Source: Marsupella aquatica | Taxonomy: Eukaryota; Marchantiophyta | Direction: 5' to 3' | Length of the DNA: 64,000 nucleotides | Assembly (NCBI GenBank): GCA_973895155.1 | Contig: OZ316894.1 | Span: forward strand, 20,088,001-20,152,000 | In this document: positions 9,986 through 21,200 of the stretch, piece by piece | Numbering within the stretch: position 1 is the stretch's first letter | Layout: each line of letters opens with the position of its first letter | Position numbers and translations under genes: made by a program | The notes under the pieces: generated by a model | What the model was told of the DNA's origin: nothing | Databases searched by the model: none | What the model saw: only the letters and a program-made list of their open reading frames with translations

Positions 9986-12900
9986 CACTGACCCCGTGGA
10001 ACTCACACACTCACTCCAGCAGCCCAGCTTCCTCCCCAACCTCCAAATGGACTGAGATTGAGTTGCTATGAGCCTGGCTGGATAACATCTACCATAGCTG
10101 TATGAGCTCCAACCTATCTCCAAAGCCTGACCCACGCGAAGCACTGTTCCACATGTGTCAGCTCTGCTATTGTAGAAGTGTATTTATCTCAAGATGATGA
10201 CACGAGTCTCATGGCCAAATGCGGTTGATCAGGGCCGTTCCTGTGATTTCAGAAGTCAAAAAGTGTTACAAGTTCAAAAAGTGTTACTAAGCTCAGAAGT
10301 AAGGCAAGCAGCTGAGACACAGTCATTCACAAGGCCTTGTGGGGCTATATTTATAGACAGTGCTATATGGTCACCACCTTAAATAATTGTTGTCATATAT
10401 TTCTACTTCAATATGCCAGAACAAGGTGCATCACTTATATTATCTACATTTTAGATTACTGTGGCACCCCTCTAAGTGTTCTTTTATCTTCCGGTGCTAG
10501 AGCTCTCCTTCCCCTCTACATTTAGTTGGAAATTATTGCAACTAGTGAATAAGAGAGAATTGGTACTTAATGAGATATATTCCTCCTGCTTTAAGTGCTA
10601 CTAAAACTTTTATTTGCCCAGCTTATGGATTTTAGGCAAGGGAGAATCTTCTGTAATGTGCACAATTTTTGACTGATTTGAGTGTCATTAAAGCAAGTGT
10701 GAATCTGTACCTTATGTGCTCAATTTTTCAAGACTTGTGCACATGTACTTTTCCTAGTCATTATGGAACATGCACTTTTATTTGGCATGTGCTGTATTTT
10801 TCCTACTCAATCCTATCCAATATCATGCAATAATCATTAAATTTTCCACATCTTTACAATACAAAAAATAAAGCATGTTCAAGTGTGAACATGCTATATA
10901 TATGACAAGGCCCTTGTGGGAATAGAAAGGTGCACTATAGATGTAACAAGTAAGATCCATAAGTGTAAATATATGGAACAAAGATTTGATTGAGGGGGAT
11001 CCGAATTAGGGGATGATCTGAGCAGACATCCATTTGTTGGACGGTCGGTTGGGTATTGTCGCCTGAAAGTTGCACAGGGCAGTGTTGCACAAGGCAACTA
11101 TGCGGGTGGTGTCTTAAACTGTCATTGTCCCAAAAGCAAACCCTGGTGGATCCAGCTTAACAAAACTACTCAAAAATATTTTATTTACACTTCTTATTTT
11201 TGTGTCTGCGAGTCCAAATGTGCAAGCAAAGCTAACACATCAGAAGAGAGTCTGGGGTGGAGGCCTTTAGTTCAAGTCTACAGCATTTTCCATCTCATCT
11301 CATGCTAAGCAAGAATTGGTTTTTGAAATATAAATGCCAAGTTTAGATTGAAGCTATGAAGAGGCAAGATTGGCTATTTTCAAATTTGCTTCCGGCTAAG
11401 GATGCCAACTTGGACAACTCTTTCTTTCTAATGAGTTGACATGTGGATGAAGAGCATGTGGCATAGTGCATACTTTGCAGGTAAATTAAATTGATTACAA
11501 CTGGGCAGTGCTGAGTTAGCAAAGATGAACTTAACATATAGTTACACTTGGCACACTGAAACCACATCTGCCAACTAACTATGGATTCTCTTAATTTCTC
11601 CCTAGATATTGTTGGGGACTCAAATTTTAATGTTCTTTGAGTTGCCTTCAATGTTTTACTGGGATACCTTCCAATTGGTAGGGACGAGGTATCCATCACC
11701 AACTTTGTGCGTATCGTACATACATTTGGAGGGAGAGGAAGATATTAAACCACACTAAACTCTTTGGTCAAAATGTTTTGCAATGCCTTTCCACGTCACT
11801 TGCCAATTGAATGTTGTGTAGCATAATAATAGAACTTGGAAGATAACACAACTAAAGTAGATACAGAGATGTCTCCCTTTGGAGAATGGGCTCTATTTAG
11901 GGGTCTCAAACCTCAAAATTTTGTGGAGTAGTAGTTAAGGCAGAAAAAGTTATGAACTACCAAATTCAGAATCTATCACATTTTGCCATAAAAATTGGTG
12001 TTATGCCATGACCAGAAGTCACTATGGAGGCTAGTGAAAGGAAATAAATTTACATAACCCTATGAAAAAGCTATGGCCATTTGTTTTTGGCCCAAAGCCA
12101 TCATCTGCAACTTTAACTCCTTGTGAACATTTGAAGCTTTGAGACTCCTTGTGAACATTTGTGTAGTTGAAACTCAATTGACAACCTCCTCTTTCGGAAG
12201 AGGCTCAATTGTAGACATGTTGTGACCTTCAAATTCGAATTATTGAGTGTCTAAATTGCTGTGTACATGGAGACGCATCCCAGCTGGTTGAGCCATCCTT
12301 TGCGCCATCTGCAAGTGAAAGGTGAAAGAGCAAGAGTGTGGAAGCTACTCACTACATTAGCTAATTTGGTAGCCACACGCTGCAGATGGTAAGATTTATC
12401 ATCCATATTATGTACAGTACATCTCAAGATCTGAGATGGAAAACGGTCAGTCGGGTATCCTAGATCCTTTGGTCAAAATGTCCATTATAGCTATTCTGTC
12501 AATGATCCATTCCTGAAATGTCTCCTGTTCTCGATGGTCGAGGCCAAAATTTCCTCTAGCCAGAGAATTCCCATCTAGCTTGCAGATGCAGTCGTTTCCA
12601 GTAGGTAACTGTCAGCATTGATTGTCCAGTCCACATTAAGCAAGGTACATCTGAAGGACAGATGAATGGATCGACAGATGAATTAAAGCTGCTTCGAATT
12701 CGTGTGCAAAACTTGAGAAATGTATCGCCAGTAGAGACACCTTGCTACCTCTCCCTCTCCCTCTGTCTAGACGTGTCCTTGTTCAGCAGGCCTGCAAAAT
12801 TAATGGCTCCAGTCAACCAGCGAGCCCGCCCAAAATTCTGGAAAGACCTTTGGGAGAATGGTGGTTGGAGGCTCTCATCCGAGCTAGAGTCAAAGTAAAC

Positions 12901-13127
12901 CTCAATTAGAGGAAAGGCAAGATCGATTTAAAACCTCCAAGCATTGATGTAGTCACTGCAGTTGCTGAGCACGGTGGAGAGGTAAGACCCCTGACTCCCA
13001 CTGGAAATTACGGATTGGAGGTTAGCTTTGATTTGAAGTTGTCGGGGAAGTTGTTGAGAGCAACATCCTGTAGTGGGCGTGTGAGGAGAAAAAGCAAGCG
13101 GAAGATCAGACGAAACTCGTACGTCCA
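9986..13127. other. AT-rich intergenic, no recognised gene
   Basis: Mostly AT-rich DNA with TE-like text. A dispersed 33-bp motif containing CTGGTGGATCCA lies at 11122-11154; relatives are at 45436-45467 and, inverted, at 39158-39190. The longest open frame (minus 11702-11343, 119 codons) has no recognisable domain. Confidence 0.5.
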
Positions 13128-14788
13128 CTAGCAATGGTTCTTCATGATTTTGCTCTCCTCACGGATCCTTTTCTCTCGCAAGTGGTGCGCTTCCTCCCTC
13201 AGAAGGTTTGCATACTGAGTCCCAACACAGTAGCGTTTGACTTCAGCAGAAGCCTGGGGCGGATGCCTGTTGTTGGGGCTGGGGTATCTCACCTTGGTGG
13301 GAGTTGAAAAATGGAGCTTCATCGGATAGTTGGGTCCGAATCTCTCTCCGTCTGTGTCAACATTCATGTCACAGTTCTTCATCTTTGCTTGCAAGTGGAG
13401 CCCTTGCTTACCCCTGTCCGTCCTGCACGTATAGCTCTTGCTATTGGGGATCACCTTGATTCCACAAGCGCCAGTGCCCCCCTGCAACCTTATGCCATAA
13501 TTCCCTGGATAAGTTCCGGGCATGAACTCTTCTCCTACTGCCCTTCCACCGGCCCCTCGTCCTGCTCCCCCTCTCCCTCCACGTGCTGGGGAGCTTTGGA
13601 GCTGTCTGCCACTGTGGTGCATCTTCTCCTTGAACTCGGTGTTCCTTCCAAAAGCACAGTAACCATGGGCATGGGATCTGTGGATGTTCCGATTGTAGGG
13701 ATGTGGACCATCTTCTTCTTCAATACCATTCTGTGGTCCTCGTCGTCTCCCCGGGCTCCGGTGTGGAGCTGAATAGCATCTGGGTGATCCAGCCCTAGGG
13801 GGATTCAATCCTCCGTGGGAATTCACACAGTTGTTTCCATTGCTAGCAATTTGGTTGGTCCCCCTGCCAGTTGCTGTTTTGAGAGGAGAATTGCTTCTTG
13901 ACTGCATTAGGGATGCCAGCTGGTCCTTGGCATCGTTGAGAGCTTGAGCTAAACCTGACACGATGTCCCAAATCGGCTCCACGGTTTTCGGTGCCTCCCC
14001 TGCTTCGTTAATCCTTTGCTGCTGCTGCTGCTGCTGGCGCGGTACATGTCCAACGCTTTTGTTGTTGTATATTACATTGGTGTACTTCGCCTGCGCAGAC
14101 GGAAATATGACGAGAACTGTTAGTGAGAATGAAACTATCAATTCATCTTCGATGGAGTCCCTTACAATCGATAATCTCCTCATACCTTCTATAACCACTG
14201 ACAACGAAAAACTCAAGAGACAGAACATAGAGTGGAAAGAATCGTACCCCTGGTTTCAGCAATCCATGGTAAGGGCATGGCGCTCCAGAAGGGAATTTGG
14301 CCATTGCTCAACGACGTCGTCCTTGGCGAGAACCGCCAGAGGAAGAGAAACGCAGCTCTCTTCCGTGGAGATGATCTGAGAAACCCAAAGCATAACAAAA
14401 CCGTAGTGCAAGAGCCCGGATTTCAAATGAAAGAAACTAATAGAAGCTTGGCTCAGATGCGGTGAAACCCAATTTGGAATTGTGGCCCCTGCTTGATCTC
14501 GGATTTGGAGATGCTCAGAGAGACATCACGAGCATGGTGTTGGATGGAGTGGAGTGCTCAACAAAAAGTAATTGAATGATCTGTCATTCTGTTCGTGAGT
14601 CAGCCAGTGTTCAACCCCTGAAATGAGTGTTTTTCTTGCCATAGAGAACGGATGCTGCTGAGGTACTGCTTCTTCGTGCTGCAGTTGTTGTTTGGGAAGT
14701 AAAGATGCTGTAAATGGATTACCTTGACCAACAAATAGGGGTCGACCACTGAATACGAGATATTCTTCACTTGTCGTAATACTGCCAT
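13128..14788 (-). CDS. Unknown two-exon protein with poly-Gln and basic coiled C-terminus
   Basis: Proposed exon 1 is 14788-14723 (ATG in GTGGATGGC; MAVLRQVKNISYSVVDPYLL, then VK) with donor GTAATC. Exon 2 is 14090-13128, after a pyrimidine-rich tract with branch-like CTAAC and acceptor GCGCAG. Both junctions are phase 0, giving 342 aa. Exon 2 starts AKYTNVIYNN, then Q7 at 41-47 and a predicted helix WDIVSGLAQALNDAKDQLAS near 60-80. A Ser/Pro/Arg-rich and Gly/Arg-rich middle follows (GGRGGAGRGAGGRA). The end is a charged helix, YANLLREEAHHLREKRIREES. The layout suggests a nucleic-acid- or cytoskeleton-binding adaptor, but I recognise no family and assign no function. Exon 2 is more certain than exon 1; without splicing its frame could start at 14228. 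Confidence 0.6.
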
Positions 14789-16935
14789 CCACAAAATTGC
14801 TTGATTGCCCACGAGTAACCATCATCATTCTGTGTAGAATTGATTTCCTCGAGAGTTTCTACAGAGCAGGGTTTAGGACCCCTTCAATGTTTAAATGTCT
14901 ATCAACAGAACACGAGATGTAAGCTGGTGGTCCATACGCTTAATTGGTAATCAAAAACCTGTTCCCCGGCGCAGCGGGAATCTCAAATCACTTTTTACAA
15001 GAAGTTCTACTTCTACAAGCTCTCGAAAAAATTGCAGATGATAGCTGGTCCATACTCCCAATTATGCAATCAAAACATACCGAAACAAGCCCGCGGTTGT
15101 CATTACCCAAGCGCTTCATTAATTTTCCAACATTTTAGTCCAGATCCGTGGCAATAATGTCAGCCGCACAGACCTCTCATCAGATCGACTCTCCTCTTGT
15201 CTTGTCTGGTCTGGTCTGGTCTCAAATCATCTCAGCTCGTCTCGTCCCATCTCAACTCAACTCGTCTGATCTCATTCCATCTCAACTCTATATATGTCAC
15301 GTCAATACATTAGACCGGAGACATGGCCAATGCTCACCGAGTCTGATGAGTCCCAAATTGCCACTGGTCGTTATCGTCGACCTTCTCATTAGCTGGATTC
15401 CGGATTTCAACATGGCTCCACAAATGGGCCGATGCTGCAGAATTGTCATAGAAGGTGCCCCCTGCATTTTTCTTAGTACCGTGAAATGCGTAGATCACAT
15501 CCAATGATCAGTAGCACCGAATACAAGCACAACTCAATTCGGGATTGCAAGAGTTGCAACTCCTTCGCACCCCTTTGGACGAGTGTCGATCGACAGTCAT
15601 CCCACAGTTCCGGTCATTGCGTTTGCTCGTCACATCGGACTGCCGGTCTCCTCTCCTCCGTCTATCCCTCACTTTGGAACTCCTCTATGAGCGTTACGAT
15701 TGACTTCTTTTCCGGCTGGAGAGACGGAGATGAACCTAAAGCGAATACTTGTCAATGGTTCCAAGAGTTGACGGACGTACAGCTTTTTTGTGAGTGACAG
15801 AGAGATGAACCTTCGTTCCAAGAGTTACGGACGCACGAATCGTTGTGAAGAGATATAGAGGGGAAGAATGTCCCTCTCGTCCCAACTGATATGCAACTTA
15901 CGTTAGAACGAATGAATGGTTTTTGTTAAGGTCAGTCCTCTTATGACCTCCTCCCATCACCTTGTAAGATTCGAGTACTTCAATTGATGAGCATCAGATT
16001 GTTATATTGCAAGGGGCAGGGACTAAATTAAGGCTCAATCCGCCGTAGACCCACCAGCACGAGGAAGGGGCAACACCCCTTGGGACACTAAAACCTGTGG
16101 TAGACATTTTACGACCGACTCGAAGATTTCCCTCTCGTTTCCAATGCCGTGTGATTTTCCTTGGAGACAGGATCAAAGGATGGGCACCTGGGAACACCCG
16201 GGGAACCGAATGCTTGTCTGTGGACCATCGTCGTTGCCGTGGTCCCAGAGGCATTGAAGGCCAATAAACCCAGAATTCTTAACATAGAACAGACATACTC
16301 ACATGAAGCATGTCCTTCGGGCACTCGGAACGGTCTAGGTATTTCCTTCCGCATTTAGAAAGGATCTTTGGAATCACCACGAAAGGACTGAGACAAGATT
16401 GAGAGATCGACACAGCACAAAAGGCAGAGAATGAATTAGCTTAATGTGCAATCAGGAACTACAGTAGTTTGGCCCTGGGAACAAACCACCCAACATCGAG
16501 GATTGCAAGTCAAACCGGAGGGTCCGGAAGATAGGTGCCAAAGTACCAAGAAAATCAACCTCCCTAGTCTCGACCAGTGTCTAATCCGAAAACTCACAGA
16601 TTTCTGCTCTGAGAGAGAAATCAGAAAAGTGCAGCTGGGAAGGGGGATACTCAAAGATTACCTCCCCAACCTGAACTTCCTTCTTTGGAATTTTACGAAT
16701 TACAGTTTTGGGGTGCAGCCGAGTAGACTAAACGAGAGTACTAGCTGTGTCCATGCTTTTATTTCTCTTTCTCCGCAATAACGACTCGTTGGAGAATCAA
16801 AGACAGATATTACTAATTTGATTAGGCAAATCCGACCTTGCTTTCCTCCTGTCATCAGAAACCCCCATTTGTAGATCTTTCCGAGTGATTTGCCTACGCT
16901 GGAGATCTACATGATTGTATCCCGTATTTCCTTTC
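14789..16935. other. Intergenic with pyrimidine-rich low-complexity tract; unresolved coding hints
   Basis: A CTSRTCTCRTC-type low-complexity tract runs 15175-15290 and ends in a TATA-like CTCTATATATG. Open frames at 16161-16358 (plus), 16446-16781 (plus) and 16354-16109 (minus) have reasonable composition but no recognisable domain, and they conflict in strand. There may be further small exons belonging to the gene at 16936, but I could not build a consistent model. Confidence 0.4.
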
Positions 16936-17466
16936 ATGGAAAGCCCACCTGACAGATTTATTGGAAAGGTAAGTCACCTGTGTCGTGCCATAGAGACCGG
17001 ACTTGGGTCCCTCCTTTCCTCACTTGGACTTCCTTCTGATACCTGCAAACAACTTTTGTTTCTGTTTCTTACCCGGACAATTTGTGAATATAGTGGCGAG
17101 ATTGTGCGATGGACTGGAGATCTTCTCGCTATAATCTTAGCGTAAGAGTTTTCAACAAGTTGTCTTCGTTTACGAAGAACTGCAACATTTTCGAGTGGCC
17201 CAGGCAGTAAGAGACGGTGGGTCAAACAACCCTAACTCACCCAGATGCGACGAGAATGTTGTAAAAAATACTCACTCAGGAAACAAGCAATTGAGAAAGT
17301 CGGTGGGGGAGACGAATTCTGGACGTCGAAATGCATGTACTCTCCGATCTCTTGAAGACCACGAAACGAATTCTCATTTACAAATCTGAAGGAACTCGCT
17401 GAGGACTTCTGTGGATTGATCAAAGTATTGGAGAGATTGCATCTTGCGGTTGTAGAAATCGAATGA
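16936..17466 (+). CDS. Candidate three-exon small gene of unknown function
   Basis: Exon 1 is 16936-16968 (MESPPDRFIGK, donor AAAG/GTAAGT). Exon 2 is 17094-17206 (acceptor AATATAG, donor GCA/GTAAGA). Exon 3 is 17358-17466 (acceptor CTCTTGAAG, stop TGA). Phases 0 and 2 match at both joins, giving 84 codons. The end reads as a good amphipathic helix (ELAEDFCGLIKVLERLHLAV). Introns of 125 and 151 nt fit this genome. No family recognised. Oddly, the same frame stays open beyond the TGA to another TGA at 17716-17718. So the stop may be a nonsense mutation or the true end, or exon 3 may really splice onward. The minus strand also has open text here, so strand is not certain. Confidence 0.4.
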
Positions 17467-17548
17467 CATGCCTACTTCAAGGCATCATACCGTGAAGGAA
17501 CCTGGGGGCCATTTGAACCACCAGCATTCGACGCATTCCAAAACCATC

Positions 17549-17758
17549 ATGTGGCGGCGGATAGCCCTGGCCTTTGTGGTCCTTATCTTCGCGCTTCTCT
17601 GGGCTTTCCAATATCAACTCCCTTTACACCCTTTCTCAACAGTGATGAACCATCCCTGGCACCCGTGGAAGTGTGCGCAGACCAAGATCGGCAAATTCGT
17701 CATCAGCATTTGCGTTGAGAATCATAACGACAAGGATTGGTCGTTTGCCAATAAGTGA
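17549..17758 (+). CDS. Candidate small single-pass membrane protein (69 aa)
   Basis: The ATG at 17549 opens MWRRIALAFVVLIFALLWAF, a strong signal-anchor with positive residues in front. It continues through a His/Trp/Pro-rich stretch (NHPWHPWKC) to a stop at 17756-17758. In frame the reading extends upstream to an ATG at 17468. A second frame over the same bases is also open (Pro/Ser-rich, ending at 17718), so one of the two is a shadow. It might be an exon joined from 17206, since an acceptor CTTCAAG precedes it, or a 5' leader ORF of the large gene at 18233. No homologue recognised. Confidence 0.3.
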   Translation: MWRRIALAFVVLIFALLWAFQYQLPLHPFSTVMNHPWHPWKCAQTKIGKFVISICVENHNDKDWSFANK

Positions 17759-17992
17759 TTCTCCTTCCCATATGCCCTCATTGGAAGGGCGTTGGGGGGG
17801 AGGTCATTCATCAGACTGGACAGGTAATCTCTGCATTCCTCCCCACCAATTCACATCCTCAAGTGGAATGCCTTGATCCACTATGAACAGATTCTGACCT
17901 CGGTATTATTCGCATAGAGCTTCTAGTGGTTTGTAGGCAAATCCGTTTACTCGTACGAGAAACCCATTTCCTACTTTCTGGAGACAGTCTCA

Positions 17993-17999
17993 TATATAA
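17993..17999 (+). promoter_or_regulatory. TATA box for the 18233 gene
   Basis: TATATAA in CTCATATATAAGAC lies about 240 bp upstream of the ATG at 18233. It would place transcription start near 18025-18030 and leave a roughly 205-nt 5' leader. It is inferred from motif and position only, and would be wrong if the upstream small exons belong to the same gene. Confidence 0.4.
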
Positions 18000-18232
18000 G
18001 ACACGTAGACGAATAAACACTGTGCATCGACCGACCCATGATCACGGTTGCTTTGGAACAGCAGCTTATATCCTCGGAGAGTGCTTGCTTATTGACTACG
18101 ACAATACAATTCCCCAGCGTGTAGACTTAGTGCGTAGCAGACTCAGGACCTTAAGTGTACAGCTGACGTCCATAAAGACATTCACGAGAAGCCTTGTTAT
18201 TTAGTAGATCGACCACAATTTAGTAACATTCC

Positions 18233-21200
18233 ATGCCGATGGAGGCTCTTGCTCCTCAGGACACTTCTCCTCTGGCTGATTTGGGCGTCCCTAAGGAGGT
18301 GAAGCAGATCGCATCCTGGGATGCTCCCAGACAAGTGACTGCTCCGGTGCATGTAGCAGCAGAGCCTGAAATAAACCTCACAAAGATAGAGACGGAGTTT
18401 CTAGAGATTCTTCAGGAGCAAGTTGAGTCTCATAGGATCGACGAAGGGGCTCAAGAATATGAGTGGCACTTGTTTTTGAGGAACCTCTCGCCCCTGACTC
18501 CAACCGAGTGTACTGACATGGACGAAAATGGGCCCCTACAAGAGGGAGATCCAAGTTGTGAAGATCCTTCCCTCGGTGAATGGGAGTCGCTCTTGGACAG
18601 GCTTTCAAAGCTGGAAACCTCCGTAGTACAGCAAATTCTTGGACACATTGAGTCTGATGTTCTTCAAGGAATGGTCCGATTTATGCACCTTCGGATAACC
18701 CGAGACACATCTGGAGGAGCTCCTTGCGAGGACTCCATTGCCCTGCCTAACGAAGAGGTTCCTCTTAGTAATCCTCCCAATGAACCACTTCAAGAAGAAC
18801 CCGAGACAATACAGTCCGTACCAGAATTGGATTCGAACACAGAATCTGTAATGGAGGAGTTTCCTATTCTCGGGAAACATGGAATGGATTGGCTCCGTTG
18901 GCCCCAAGGAAGCAAGACCCGACCCCGGTCCGAATCCGTACAGCCCACATACTTTTTCCGGACAGGTGAGCAAGCCAACCGGGATCCGCTTGGACATTCA
19001 TCACATCAAATCGAGTCAAAGCTTGAGGGAACTCTCCAGGTGTTTCAGCAGCAGTTGACGCCACAGAGCCTGCCTATGACATTGTCCCAAATTCCGGAAC
19101 GAGGCAAATCAGGCATTTTCGAGCAGCCGGAGCACGACACGGACTTAAAGCCAGAGCGAGACTCTCAGGTGCGGGTGCCACAGGACTTGCTTCCAAAAAC
19201 ACCCTCACAAGGAGAGTCAGATCAAGAGGAAGTTCACGTAGAACAGACTGAGTCAGAGCCAGAGCTAGTCTCCGACAGGCCGGACACTGGACCGCAGCAT
19301 CTTACCGATTCGGATTCTTGCAGGATATGCTCCCAAGGAATCGAGTCACAGCTTGCAGAGCTTCCGAGCCAGATTGCTTCCACTTTATTCATGAGAACTC
19401 CCCTAACTATGGATTCGAATCTACTCCATCAACTGTTCAGGCAGATTGATCAGATTCTGTTTCAGGTAATGCCCAAGCAGAACAAGGCTCATGTGCACTG
19501 GCACGTGCCTCCAGATTGTTCTCTTCGGAGACACCTCGATGACGGTGTGGATCCCCAATACTCTGAACTGAATGAACTGGAAGTGTTTAATCCTCAACAT
19601 CGGCGTCAATTCCAGTCCGTTACCAAAGTTCGAGAAAATCTTCAGCAGACTGCACAAGTAAATGTGCTCGCCAATCACTTAGGACGGACAGAATTGGATC
19701 AAATGTGTTGGCAAGGAAATCAGTCCCTCAATTGTCAAGACGTGCACTCCAGCAGTGCTTTTTGCCAGCACAGTCCTTGCCTACGGTCTGCTGTGTTTAA
19801 ATACTCTGCAGCAGTACCCAACCACTTAGAGCTCTTACCCGACCTCATGCTGGACTCCAGTATTAGTGAGAGTCTAAGATGTCCAAAACTAGATGCAATG
19901 TCTTTCATCTCCTCTTGTATAGGTGGCGGGACTATTTGGAACCCACAGATGATCGTGACAAAGCTACCCTCTTCAACGTATCCATTTCTTCTGGGTAGCT
20001 TGCCTCGTCCTGAAATGATCGACGACTTGAAACTACCTCAAGATGACTCAGACCAAAATATAGCACAAGCGCTCCCAATTGCTGACGAGTTAAACTCAGA
20101 GATTTTTCAGGGCATGGACTCGATTCATCACATGTGCGCGGGGTTGCCTCAGGAGAACCAGCAAGTGCAAAAGCACATGCCCTCACAGACTGACACAGAC
20201 TTTGCAAATTTGCTACCCCAGGCGTCCGTCGATTCCCCTTTCCAACAGATCGATGCAGTAGAACTCCAAGCATTGCGCCAGAATATGTGCTTAACAGTTC
20301 TCCAACAGATTGCCAAGCAGGTGGAGTACAACATAAGTCAGGGACTTCCTCTCGAAATTAATGCGGGCTTACTAGAGGCCCTCGATCTGCAGCCAGAGGA
20401 TTATTGGCTACAGCCTTCTGGACAGATAACGGAGCCAAACCATGAATATTTCCAACACTATCCTGATGAATCCTGGGATCTTCAGGACGTAGATATTGAC
20501 TCAGAAGCCTGCCCAGAAACCTCCCAACAGACTGGAAACTTCAACTACTTCAGAGAGTCGCATGAAAGTATGTTGAGACAGTCTACTGTAGAGAGTTCCA
20601 CATCAGGCTGGACAAGTGATCTTAGCGAGACAGAGAGCCCTCCGTCCTACATGGTAGACCCGGCCAGGAAGGTCTACCATCCACATTACAGCTACAAGCA
20701 CAGCCATGTAGACAGCCTGGGACTGCCAATTCCCCACGGAAAGTTCTTCGACGAGTTTGAAGAACTCCACGGGAGTGCTCTGGAGTCTGGCATGCCACTG
20801 TATACCCCACCACTGGACTTTTTTGACGACGTTAGCCAATACTTGGACTTGGCTGACACCGCAGAGGACGATCTTGAAGATGGGTTCGAAAGATCGCCTG
20901 ACTACATGAGCTCTTTGAATTTGCTCTGGGTGCCCGAGCAGGAGCTGCAGCAGCAGTCCGAATTCATTCAGTACGAACCAGACGATGAAATTGGTAATGC
21001 AATTGATTTCTATTTAGAGGGACTGGCGGGCACTGCCTCGGACTTGATTTGGTTTCTGGACCCAGACGAGAGTCTCAAGTCAGCTGCAGCTCTCGAAGAA
21101 CAAGACGACGTCATAGCGAACGATCTTCCATACGATTTGGGTGTCTCAGGTGACCTTCAAGTGGATGAGGACTTTTCCGGGTCCTCGGCGGAACACATGT

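Noticed and set aside
14213-14398. Alternative first exon for the 13128-14788 gene
   Set aside because: The donor phase does not fit the phase-0 acceptor at 14090; the exon at 14788-14723 fits.
16974-17469. Minus-strand gene starting MSFDFYNRKMQSLQYF
   Set aside because: Coding-looking, but continuing it needs a 30-nt intron or weaker splice sites; the plus-strand model has better sites and phases. Not fully excluded.
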